Positions 10,005-17,750 of a stretch of DNA of 17,750 nt are shown one piece after another. Made by a program: the position numbers and the translations under genes. Numbering within the stretch: the first letter of the stretch is position 1; every line of letters starts with the position of its first letter. Under the pieces are notes generated by a model. It was not told the origin of the DNA. It saw only the letters and a program-made list of their open reading frames with translations, and did not search any database. Source of the stretch: Acanthaster planci (taxonomy: Eukaryota > Echinodermata > Asteroidea > Valvatida > Acanthasteridae); contig NW_019091371.1 in the NCBI RefSeq assembly GCF_001949145.1, positions 932,734 through 950,483 on the forward strand, read 5' to 3'.

Positions 10005-11121
10005 CTTGTGTGAAGAAAATATACTTTTCTCAATTTAACACATGCTACTTGTAACATCAATCCATGTTAGTTATACACCAATGATGCTGGCAGTACATGT
10101 ACAGGTACTAGCTTATTATAAAGTCAACATTCTTCCCAACTTTATTGCTACATATATTACGTTGAATCAGGAACAAATGTGAGCACAATCCACTTAACAT
10201 TGTTGCCTGCAATATAGGGTCCATGGTGTTTTGTACACCTGAGGGGGAGCCAAGGGTGCCATTTGCCCCAGACTGGTCGACTGGTTGAATTTCAAGATAA
10301 GAGAGACAAGACATGAGAAGAGACAATGGCATGAGCATTTTATATAAATAGCAAGGGTGTGAGTGAATTTAGGCATTTGAAAAACATGGTACACACTGAA
10401 AGAAAACAAAACCTGAAGTTATTCACACACAAAAACTAAATTTACTTTGGATGCCTGACATCATGTTCATGCCAAAAATATTCTATTGATGAGGAAATCA
10501 GCATGATTGTATTTGATGTCTTCTTCACTACTACTGTAGTTCAAGACTTTCACAAAATTTGTTGCATTCACATGGTGGAAGACACATTTGTTGCCTACAA
10601 ACTACTCTTCAAAGTATTAAGGATACGGATGTCTCAAAAACTAGGATCATACCCATAGTTAGAACATTTCTACCAGCACTTCTCTTTCCAACTTGTAACC
10701 TGCTTTATAACCCCCTCAAGGTGGCAAGACATGGTTCAGCAATCTGTAGACATTGATCAGTGTGCCAAAGTGGGTAGAGAAGGAGTTGGCTTTGATTCAA
10801 AGTAATGAAGAAAGCTAATCCTTATTTGCTCCAATTTCCATAACACAAATTTTAAAAAGTATTCAAATATTTTAGTAGAAGTCCTATTTTTATTTAAGAA
10901 AATAAAGAGGCCAATAACACATTAAATTGCATCACTAGATATCCCTTAGTAGTCATAGCTAAAACCAAAGGGTGACTGTGAAGTTTAGAATCCAGGTTTT
11001 TATAACAAATGACACATCCACCTCTAATTTTTTACTTTGTCAAGTCTCAACATTGCAGAACAGATCTACATCTTTGTAGTAGTTAAAAATATTTTTAAAA
11101 ATATACATGTAGTATATTACA
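10005..11121. other. Sequence upstream of the VIPLI exon, probably intron
   Basis: No exon, RNA gene or transposon end is recognised. Because the exon at 9824-9999 lacks a start codon, this should be intron leading to an N-terminal exon further right. A minus-strand reading SPFGFS near 10970 briefly resembles the SFGF motif of the GPKOW N-terminus, but it meets a stop within a few codons. Confidence 0.45.
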
Positions 11122-11971
11122 TACAGTAAACTCTGACTAAGTCGACATTGCGTAATCCATCATATCATCCAAGTTGGGCGTTTGAAAAAAGTCCTGATCA
11201 TCTGTAATGCATTTCAATTGAAAATTTCATTTCTAAGACGGCATTTATAAGTTGTTATTTCGTATATGTCGGCATGTTTTTCTTGGTCCCTTTTCCACAA
11301 TACCACAAAAATTCCCTTGTGTAAGTCGGCATTAAAAAAAATTGTGCTTCAGTATCGGTTTCCTTCGCCGCGGTTGCCAAAAAGTGTCAAGTCCCATGCA
11401 CGCTGCCTGCATGAGTACATCAATACCAGTAATCCTTCTGATGCTACACGCATGCGCTCTGTCCATTTTGGGGGTCGCCTTCTTGAACGTACATGTAGTC
11501 TGGTTCACTGCCCAAAGATTCCCCGACGATTCTTGATAATAATTCGCCAGGTAATCAGAATCATCGGGTCTGGTATCCAGACTATATGGAATGAACTTAA
11601 CCAATGCGCGTGTGGATGAGTATGTTTTCTGTACCATAATGTGTACATATTTGTACGTACTGCACTGTCAATTTGTGATGTGACATGCAAGTGGCTTACC
11701 GTCTTTGCTTTGTCCTTAGGGGCACATGATCAATGATGGAATTTACAGGATAATAATCGAGAACGAATTTGCAGGAATCGACCATGGAGATAGAAATAAA
11801 CCTGGGTAAATCAAGACATTGAAATAAAAACAAGGAATCATAATGTACATAGGCAATACATGTGTATGTGTAAGTCGGCAAAATGATTACTTACAACAGA
11901 AGTCGGCATTCGCGTAAGTCGTCATAATTTCTTGAGTCCCGAGAGTGCCGACTTAGCTGGAGTTTACTGTA
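11122..11971. mobile_element. Non-autonomous pogo/Tigger-like element (TA duplications)
   Basis: The body runs from 11124 to 11969 (846 bp), flanked by TA at 11122-11123 and 11970-11971. The left end reads CAGTAAACTCTGACTAAGTC and the reverse complement of the right end reads CAGTAAACTCCAGCTAAGTC; 21 of the first 26 positions match, including ten identical at the tip. CAGT termini, TA target duplication and TAAGTCGG-type subterminal repeats are typical of the pogo/Tigger branch of Tc1/mariner. Extra copies of the (T)AAGTCGGCA word lie near 11234, 11265, 11323, 11871, 11900 and 11914. No transposase frame is present, so it is a deletion derivative or MITE. An internal 12-bp near-perfect stem lies at 11522-11533 and 11557-11568. 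Confidence 0.85.
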
Positions 11972-12003
11972 GTAACGATATCTTCTTCTCGAGTCACTAC
12001 GCC

Positions 12004-12999
12004 TCAAAAAAATACACTTAGATTGTCCCAGTCCAGCGGTGGATGCATTGCATCGCACACGGGGTCAGAGATGCCAGATCTTCTTGAGTGCAAGGCTCTG
12101 GTAGAAGTGGACTGACAAGTAGATGTTGCCTAGTCTACTCCTCTCCACATTGGCAGGTGGTGTCATCATTCTCACTATACCCCTCTTTGCTAGGTTGGAT
12201 CTGCAACGTCCAACAGCACTTCTTAGTCGGTTGCAGCAAGAAAGACCATGCCTCGCTGGCACCAGATGGTAGAGTTTCCTCCGGGTTGATAGTAGACACT
12301 GCATGTGGTGCGTTGGTAAGACGTCAGTCCACAGGGATACACGCTGCTTGTCCGGGCTTTTGTTTAGTGCCTCCACAGAGTGCATGAAACTGTGCCTGGA
12401 TTTCAGCCTCTTCCTTGTTGGTTAATAATTTAAAAGAGGGTGGCGAGGGTCATTTTCCTGCTTCAGTTTTTCCTTGTGAGATGCGACAGTCCTGGGGATG
12501 CTAGGGGGTGCAATCCCACTCAGTAGGTAAAGGCCCTCAACCTTCATGGGCTTTAGGCAGCCAGTTATAACCTAACATGCAGAATTCAGAACAGGGTCGA
12601 TCTTGGTGGCATGAGCTGATCTACTCCAGACAGGTGACGCGTACTCTGCAGTAGAGTAGCATAAAGCGAGTGCTGTTGTATGTACTGTCTTGGCATCAGC
12701 ACCCCACTTTGTATTGGTCAGCTTCCTGAGGATACTATTCCTAGATCCCATATTTGCCTTAGTTTTAGTGATGTGATCCTTGAATGTGAGGGACCTGTCA
12801 AGTGTTGCCCCTAGGTAGACTGGCTTGGTGATGTGTTGCAGCTGTTTTCCATACCAGCTAATCCGTAGTTGGCGGTTGCCTTCCTTGTTTATAAAATGAA
12901 AGGCAGTGGTTTGTGTTTTGTCTGGGTTGGCTCTAAGATGATTGGTGGCATAATACGGGATGAGCAGGTCAAGGGCATTGAAAGGGAATCCTCTACTTC
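12004..12999 (-). pseudogene. LINE ORF2 C-terminal region, broken
   Basis: A long uninterrupted minus-strand stretch from about 12975 reads PYYATNHLRANPDKTQTTAF, then VYLGATLDRSLTFKDHI, SRNSILRKLTNTKWGADAKT, ALALCYSTAEYASPVW and IDPVLNSAC, with a stop where an arginine codon is expected, then VITGCLKPM and IAPPSIPR. Further on come a frameshift and NRLRSAVGRCRSNLAKRGI, matching the L-x-R-x-RTGxGRC segment of such elements, and a terminal WDNLSVFF before the stop. This is the thumb/C-terminal part of a jockey-like ORF2. It has no separate RNase H domain that I can see. Confidence 0.8.
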
Positions 13000-14131
13000 T
13001 TCAAAAGTATCCCTTTGAGATGCAATTCAGAGGTCATCAGCATAGAGGAAGCGTCTAGTGTCTGGTTGGGTGGGTTGGTCATTTGTGTAGATATTAAACA
13101 ACAGGGGGCGAGCACACTCCCTTGTGGAAGTCTGTTCCTCTGTGTCCTCCATCTACTCTATCTGCCACATAAGTCTACAAAGAATCTGCAGTTTGACAGC
13201 ATGTTACAGATCAGCTCAGTCAGCCTGACATCTGAGGTCATCTCATACAATTTCTTGTTGAGGATTCGGTGGATGACTGTCATATGCTGCAGAAAGATCA
13301 ACAAAAGCAGCACCTGTGATTTTCTTGTTCTCAAAACCATCCTCAATGAACTGTGTAAGATTCAGGAGTTGTCCTGTGCATGATTTTCCAGGTCTGAAGC
13401 CTGCCTGCTCGGGGATATGATGGTCATCCACAAACAAAGATATGTGGTTAAGAAGGAGGCGTTCAAACAGCTTGTACACATGGCACAGTAAGGAAATTGG
13501 CCTAAAGCTCTTAGGGATTGCAGGGTCTTTGCCAGGTTTTGGTAGAGCAATGACTCTTGCTTTCCTCCAGGTCTTTGGGATCTTGTTGGAACTAACACAT
13601 TCGTTGACCATATCAAGAAACCACCTGCGTGCACCTGATCTGTTCTACTAGGACATCATCAAGACCTACAGCCTCGTTGTTTTTCATAGCAGTCATTGCA
13701 CATTTCAAGTCACTGATTGTAAACGCTCTTGTGAAACCTGTGGACTCTTGTGAGGATGCATTAGCAGCTATAGGGAGCTTAGCTCTCTGACGACAGTGGT
13801 TCAGGTTACCTCGACTATTCAGGAGGAGTTGGTGGGCAACCTGATCAGCGGTGACTTGCGGCCTTGGTTGCAACAATGTGTAGTCATTTCCCAGGATGCG
13901 GATAGTCTTCCAGGCTTTCCTGCTACTTATGAGTCATATCTGTGTTTTTGATGAGCCCTTGCCATTTCTTCCGCTTTTCTTCCATGATGGAGCTACATGT
14001 AGCTAGGGCTCAATGGTGTCATCACTGAAAGGATCATCCTCGAAGCGCAAGATGTAGTCATCACATAACGCCTCAGACTCATCTGTCAGGCCCTGGATAT
14101 ACCTTGTAAAGCAGCCACGATGGAAACTGTG
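13000..14131 (-). pseudogene. LINE linker and reverse transcriptase domain, broken
   Basis: The linker reads YIQGLTDESEALCDDYI, then AWKTIRILGNDY and VTADQVAHQLLLNSRGN. The RT begins with AMTAMKNNEAVGLDDVLVEQ, followed after a frameshift near 13613-13650 by WFLDMVNECV and KIPKTWRKARVIALPKPGKD, FRPISLLCHVYKLFERLL, EQAGFRPGKSCTGQLL, FVDLSAAYD, RNRLPQGSVLAP and FLYADDL. The YADD catalytic motif is at 13033-13044. A stop (TGA, 13027-13029) comes one codon after it, and a missing base in the C-run at about 13109-13113 shifts the frame between LPQGSVLAP and the LLFN segment. RT copies the element's RNA at the nicked target; this copy is inactive. Confidence 0.9.
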
Positions 14132-14665
14132 TCACGATGACGAGTTGACTGATTCTACAAAAGCATCATAGTTGCTTGGGGTAGAGGGAAGATCTGAAAT
14201 AGTAGAGTCTAAGTCATAAGTGAAGCCCTTCCAGTCGGCTTTCTTGAGATTGAAACATCGCCTAAAGGGGACAGCACAAGGGGAAATGACTGCAGTGATC
14301 TTGAGACCCATTGGTCGGTGTTGTGTATGGGGAATCGGGTCCAGGACAATCTCACACTGATTAGCCATTTTACCTGATGTGAAAAGCAGGTCTGGGTTGT
14401 ACCCTCGTCTTCACCGTGAGCTAGTGAAAGAAGGAGGAAGCTTAGCATCATGAATGAGAGACAATTGGTTAGAGTCTGCCCAACTCTCGACTAGCTCACC
14501 ATCTTTGTTAGTTTCAGCATAGCCCCAGTTGACATTATGGCTGTCGAAGTCTCCTATGGCCACATTGATGCGACTGCTGGTGGCATCAGGGGTAATGTCA
14601 AACATGATGGAAGGAGGTTTATATACTGAAGCAACAAAGCAACGATATAAGGAGTTACTATTTTT
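14132..14665 (-). pseudogene. LINE apurinic-type endonuclease domain, C-terminal part
   Basis: The frame reads VASVYKPPS, then INVAIGDFDSHNVNWGYAET, NQLSLIHDAKLPPSFTSSR, a stop, then RRGYNPDLLFTS and QHRPMGLKI, followed by FRRCFNLKKADW. GDFDSHN and the late PDLxF and HRP/HxP-type motifs belong to the exonuclease-endonuclease-phosphatase domain that nicks the target DNA. The internal TGA near 14414 stands where related elements have a tryptophan (GRW/RRG). The N-terminal catalytic part is lost by 5' truncation. Confidence 0.85.
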
Positions 14666-14722
14666 TTAAATTGATAAATTGTCAATAATTAACAATTCCA
14701 TTGTCATGTTGTAATTTAAGGT

Positions 14723-15013
14723 ATGAAGCATATGAAGAGCACACACATGACACAAGCAGCTACAAGTGATTCCCAGGTTTCAATCACTTCCTTCACATCC
14801 CCATCAACATTGTTATCTCAAGGACAGACTGTTCAGCTGTACAGATCAAAACAACCGAGGCAGAAAACCATCTCTGAAGCTCTGATAAAAGATCTCATTG
14901 TTAGATGTATTCTTCCAATTTCTCTTGTTGAGAATCACTATTTCAGGAACTTTATGAGAGTACTCGAACCAAGGCACTGGTATATGGTTTGTTGCAGAAA
15001 AAATTTCCTGTAA
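14723..15013 (+). pseudogene. hAT/ZBED-like transposase fragment, N-terminal part
   Basis: The frame reads MKHMKSTH, then a Ser/Thr/Gln-rich stretch, then KTISEALIKDLIVRCILPIS and LVENHYFRNFMRVLEPRHW. The last two strings match the start of the hAT transposase core (I-x-xDLxPxSxVExxGFxxLxxxLxPRY in ZBED-type proteins). HxKxxH at the beginning may be the tail of a BED zinc finger. The frame then fails: WYMVCCRKNFL and a stop do not match the family. There is no obvious terminal inverted repeat on the left side. It could be a decayed transposon copy or part of a host ZBED-like gene; decay is more likely. Confidence 0.6.
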
Positions 15014-15265
15014 TCATGGAAGAAAAGTTGTAACCAAAAAATTGTAACCAAGCGCAGCAGTGCTATATTTATTGCCTAGTTCACAGTACCATGTTTCTGC
15101 TGAAATGCACATTGACCTATATTGAAAGTAAACTGTCATGCAAGACTTTCTAATATTTTAGTTACCATTGCATAACACTTAGATGCTTGTTGGGTTAATG
15201 TATTCTCCATATTTCTATTTCTTTTGAATACTTGACATTTAAAAAACATTAATTGACTTTTACAG

Positions 15266-15490
15266 ATTTATGCCATTGACTTGGTCCAGTTTGACCAGTG
15301 TCCTCGTTCCAAACTATGTGTGCGTTGCACAGGTGCAGAAAAAGATAAAGCAGATGTTCTGGATGACAAGTCTGTTTGGCAAGATTTACAGGAAGAACAA
15401 GAGGATGAGATTATGCAGGTTCTGGACAGCACTTGCAAAACATGGTTTCTTGTTTCACATAGTTTGCAACTTGTTGTAGGTGAAGGATGA
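15266..15490 (+). pseudogene. Possible second fragment of the hAT/ZBED-like transposase
   Basis: Preceded by an acceptor-like TTTTACAG at 15258-15265, the frame reads IYAIDLVQFDQCPRSKLCVR, an acidic stretch (WQDLQEEQEDEIMQVL), then DSTCKTWFLVSHSLQLVVGEG and a stop. The C-x(n)-HSLQLVV segment resembles the C..HxLxLxV motif in hAT transposases. The upstream fragment would end in phase 2 at its only good donor (14980), whereas this one starts in phase 0, so simple splicing between them does not keep the frame. After the stop the frame continues MKNTK before a putative transposon end at 15506. Confidence 0.4.
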
Positions 15491-15505
15491 ATGAAGAATA
15501 CAAAA

Positions 15506-15600
15506 TAGGGGTGTGCATTTGCGAGTATTTTTAGAACCGGGTACCCGTTTTTTGTTAACATCGGGTATCCGGGTACCCGGAAAAGAGATCACTTAATAAC
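15506..15600. mobile_element. hAT-type terminus with GGGTACCCG repeats (one end only)
   Basis: The sequence TAGGGGTGTGCATTTGCGAG begins at 15506 and looks like a left terminal repeat of a hAT element. It is followed by palindromic CGGGTACCCG at 15538-15547 and CGGGTATCCGGGTACCCGG at 15562-15580, the kind of subterminal repeats many hAT elements carry. The matching right end (TGCACACCCCTA or similar) was not found in the window, so the element is truncated, degraded or wrongly recognised. It directly follows the hAT/ZBED-like fragment and may interrupt it. Confidence 0.4.
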
Positions 15601-16208
15601 AAATGGCATTGCACGCGACCCGTTGGACCATGTGCCTGAAACACGGTTCTTTTTGGTACACAGGCAGCAAGCAGCACATTGTTCTAAATGTCGGAGTTAA
15701 TCTCTCCTACCTTTTTATCAAACGAAATTGTTACCTTCAGTTTGTAAATTTTTTGGGGGGGGTATATGAAACAGAAAAACAAATCCTCACGAGGAACGTC
15801 AAAAAAGAGGACAGAGCTGCAAACCACCTACGTGATATACGCACCTGCAACCGCTCAAAGGAAATGTCCCGGATGCTGCATGACCACATACATGCGGAAC
15901 GCACGTGGCGCGCACAAATGGTGAGCGCTGGTCGCGTCACGTGCGGACCACATCAGTGCTATGTACGTTACGGGTTAAAAGTTTTATGTACAAAAATACC
16001 ACCGTAACTCGAACAATGCCCACACTATTATAGCCACTTATTTTGAAACTGCCACCAAAATGCTTCAAACGGCGTTGAAAGTATCGGAAGTCTATATAGG
16101 GTTAGGAGTCATCGCAAGTTCATTTCTTCTTCTCACGAGGACCATTTGTATGCACATTGCATAAATCAACGTAGTTGCAAATGTAATCCTGGCTTTCAAG
16201 ACGCTGAA
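15601..16208. other. No gene firmly recognised
   Basis: A plus-strand open frame of 134 codons at 15603-16007 has no recognisable motif, and I do not call it a gene. The stretch could be the interior of the hAT-type element that begins at 15506. It is more CpG-containing than the introns to the left. Confidence 0.4.
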
Positions 16209-16214
16209 ACTAAC

Positions 16215-16282
16215 CTGATTGCAACGCGGGCCCAATTGTAGTCCCCTTCAGGCAGTCCAATCGCTGACACTGCAGCGGCCAT
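16215..16282 (-). CDS. Candidate first coding exon (unconfirmed)
   Basis: The minus strand reads ATG at 16282-16280, then MAAAVSAIGLPEGDYNWARV followed by AI, and stops being open shortly after a CAG|GTTAGT donor at 16214-16209. It ends in phase 2, which fits the phase of the TACAG acceptor of the GPKOW exon at 9999 and would give ...ARVAI-S-NKPKEK. Alanine-rich starts are common in first exons, and two CATGTGAC E-boxes lie at its 5' side. Against it, the conserved SFGF-type N-terminus of GPKOW is missing and the start context (CACATGG) lacks a purine at -3. It may belong to GPKOW, to another gene, or be chance. Confidence 0.25.
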
Positions 16283-16311
16283 GTGACCGCAAAAGGAAAG
16301 GTCATGTGACT
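16280..16311. promoter_or_regulatory. Pair of CATGTGAC E-box sites
   Basis: CATGTGACC at 16280-16288 and CATGTGACT (within GTCATGTGAC) at 16303-16311 are 23 bases apart. GTCAYRTGAC-type E-boxes are bound by the USF/MITF/TFE bHLH-zipper family. The pairing and the nearby start-codon candidate suggest promoter-proximal DNA; binding is not shown. Confidence 0.3.
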
Positions 16312-16793
16312 ACACATAGGGAAGCCCAAGTGAAAAAAATAGCAGCGCTTCACGTTGTTAAATGACTAAGCGATACGAAAGTTTTGCCACATGAAGGTAC
16401 GTACCACGATGAAGTGGTTTAGTTTAATAAATACTTTTTTCAGGATAACTCTATTCCCTGAGGTTCAGTTGTCGGGATTTTAATGTATAAGTACTTCGAC
16501 AAGTGATATTTGAGTGGCCAATTGTATTATGACTTGCACCTGTCAACATTTCCCTTTTTTCGAACGACAAAATACTTAGATTTGAAATGCTTGTTTAAAT
16601 ACAGAAAACATCCTTCCTGCTTTTTTTGTTCAATTCCTCATCCACAGTTCCACTGAGTCACTGAGGAAATTCATGTTGCTTTAAATCAAAAATAATTTTG
16701 AAACAGCATATTTCTTGGTATAAAAAACTAAACTGGTTCTCTGACTCTTTGGGTTTGTAAAGCACATTTAGTGCTTTGGTTACAAAAAGAGGC

Positions 16794-16912
16794 CGATCAA
16801 CCGCACAATTTGTGCGTGATCACTACTTACCGCACGCCGTGTGGAGTCCCAGTACTGCTGGAATATCACACAGTCCGCTCTCGCTTCGTCGGCAATCCCG
16901 ACATAAAGTAAT
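16794..16912. other. Palindrome-rich segment, possible structured RNA or old transposon piece
   Basis: On the minus strand, successive short stems can form: GTCGG/CCGAC around 16898-16912, GTGTG/CACAC around 16838-16877 with an inner TCCAG/CTGGG, and GCGTG/CACGC around 16815-16838. The plus strand also holds the self-complementary CCGCACAATTTGTGCG at 16801-16816. A strong donor sequence GCG|GTAAGTAG lies at 16831/16830 on the minus strand. It matches no tRNA, 5S, or spliceosomal snRNA that I know, and none of the minus-strand frames runs open from a start codon through to that donor. Confidence 0.3.
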
Positions 16913-17750
16913 TTTCATTCATATTGTTTTATTTGACAAAAATAATATTAACTCAAACAGTAAGCACTACTAATTCCGCACAAAAGTCATTAGGCCGACA
17001 GGGTTTGAAAGTTACAAATACAGTCATGCAAGTGAACATCAACAGCGCTTTCACCTCATAAGACAAAACTCCTTCGTCTCTTGTTCATATAGGTTTGGTA
17101 CAGTCATTTTCCTAGTTACGGATCGTGAAAATTATTCATTAAGACTGCAGCTAAAAAATCCTCAAATTCGAGTGAAATATGGTCAGAAGTCAACTTTGTG
17201 TTTTGGATATACTACCATTTTTTTTTCAAAATCTAAGCTAATCTAATAGCTAATCTATTTGGACTCACAGGATCGATCGACCAAAGTGACGATGACACCT
17301 TTCCTCGTTTTGGATCGGTTTAGGATCGAGACAAAAACGTCTTCACAAATAAAAAGTAACCATACGAAAAATCCATTTTCAGCCCAAACCATTGTAAAAA
17401 GTTGCTTTTCTAATAGAGAATCTTTTAATTTTGAGAAAATCAGATGAAAAATAAGAATTCCAATGAATTGAAAAGGTAGAAATTGCGTAAGCTTTGACTC
17501 GACTTTTCAACTGTAGAGTGAGCTATCAACGTTACCCTCCCCGTGCCGCAAAGTTGACGAACCCATTACGTCACATACATTTCTGCTGCACCCGTGTAGT
17601 TGAGTTCGCAACGACTTTGCGTGGTAACGCCGCGTGATCCGAGAATGGGGGAAAAACTTGCAGTTTTCGGTAAATTAACAAAAACGGAAACTCTAAAAAA
17701 GTCATTTTGATTACGCAGACATAAGATGCAAAGGTTTATATGACCATTCA
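16913..17750. other. Right-hand flank, no gene confirmed
   Basis: Mostly AT-rich, with a CpG-richer stretch at about 17525-17645 that includes TTACGTCA (a CRE-like site, near 17567-17574). A plus-strand ATG at 17644 opens MGEKLAVF followed by GGTAAAT, which might be a very short exon, but nothing supports it. A minus-strand donor GTGAGT near 17254 follows a short open frame with no family resemblance. Confidence 0.35.

Larger units (their letters stand above)
11972..14665 (-). mobile_element. 5'-truncated jockey-like non-LTR retrotransposon (LINE), inactive
   Basis: The minus strand carries the remains of one LINE ORF2 in the order endonuclease C-terminal part, linker, reverse transcriptase, and C-terminal domain, ending in a stop at 12004-12006. 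The 5' end is truncated inside the endonuclease near 14665, as is usual for target-primed integrations. The 3' UTR is only about 30 bases (ending CTCGAGAAGAAGATATCGTT) and has no poly(A). Nonsense codons and frameshifts are scattered through the frame, so the element cannot move by itself. Wording such as YLGATLDRSLTFKDH and AEYASPVWSRSAH is typical of jockey-superfamily elements; the exact clade cannot be fixed by eye. It lies in the likely first intron of GPKOW, in the same orientation. Confidence 0.9.

Noticed and set aside
10965-10985. SPFGFS reading on the minus strand as the missing GPKOW N-terminal motif
   Set aside because: A stop follows after a few codons and no start codon or donor fits around it.
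11266-11637. Overlapping open frames of about 100-117 codons on both strands inside the pogo-like element
   Set aside because: They show no helix-turn-helix or DDE features of a pogo transposase and overlap each other; the element appears non-coding.
13015-13383. Plus-strand open frame of 122 codons
   Set aside because: It is the antisense shadow of the LINE reverse transcriptase on the minus strand.
15603-16007. Plus-strand open frame of 134 codons
   Set aside because: Composition is mixed and no family motif is visible; likely interior of a degraded element.
16776-16973. Possible tRNA, 5S rRNA or snRNA in the palindrome-rich segment
   Set aside because: No cloverleaf, no A/B boxes, no Sm site and no match to known snRNA sequence as far as I can tell by eye.
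1-17750. CRISPR array, operon or prokaryotic defence system
   Set aside because: There are no regularly spaced repeats and no dense prokaryotic coding; the only host gene is a spliced eukaryotic one.

Overview
This window comes from the nuclear genome of a marine invertebrate, in a draft assembly. It is AT-rich and intron-rich, is full of DNA-transposon and LINE remnants, has one run of 35 Ns, and shows no bacterial gene organisation. The palindromic word ACATGTA is strongly over-represented. That, together with the mix of piggyBac-like, pogo-like, hAT-like and jockey-like remnants, fits an animal such as an echinoderm, hemichordate, amphioxus or mollusc; the sequence alone does not decide between them.

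The one host gene I can identify is GPKOW (Spp2 family, a G-patch and KOW-domain splicing factor) on the minus strand. Five coding exons are recognisable, at 9999-9824, 9494-9355, 9000-8894, 4509-4308 and 934-802. They have GT/AG boundaries and fully compatible reading-frame phases, and encode in order the conserved VIPLI motif, a second IPLL motif, the G-patch, the RPKGxGLGAD segment and the first KOW domain. The C-terminal exons (second KOW) lie off the left edge. The N-terminal coding exon was not found. A weak first-exon candidate (16282-16215) is phase-compatible but does not resemble the known GPKOW N-terminus.

Region by region. 1-801: intron, nothing recognised. 802-934: KOW exon. 935-4307: a 3.4-kb intron with a degenerate tandem repeat (about 2402-3431) into which a 0.6-kb piggyBac-like MITE has inserted (2817-3415), then a piggyBac-like transposase N-terminal remnant (3710-4264). 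4308-4509: exon. 4510-8893: a 4.4-kb intron with a second MITE copy in the same orientation (5056-5622, containing the N gap). 8894-10004: three closely spaced exons. 10005-11121: no recognised gene. 11122-11971: a non-autonomous pogo/Tigger-like element with TA duplications. About 11972-14665: a 5'-truncated, mutated jockey-like non-LTR retrotransposon on the minus strand. 14723-15490: a broken hAT/ZBED-like transposase on the plus strand, followed at 15506 by a hAT-type terminus with GGGTACCCG repeats. 15600-17750: no firm gene, but two CATGTGAC E-boxes, a palindrome-rich segment and a CpG-richer stretch that may be promoter material.

I found no convincing new biological system. What stands out is the nested transposon history inside one splicing-factor gene, the paired piggyBac-like MITEs with a transposase remnant between them, and a few palindromic segments with no assigned function.
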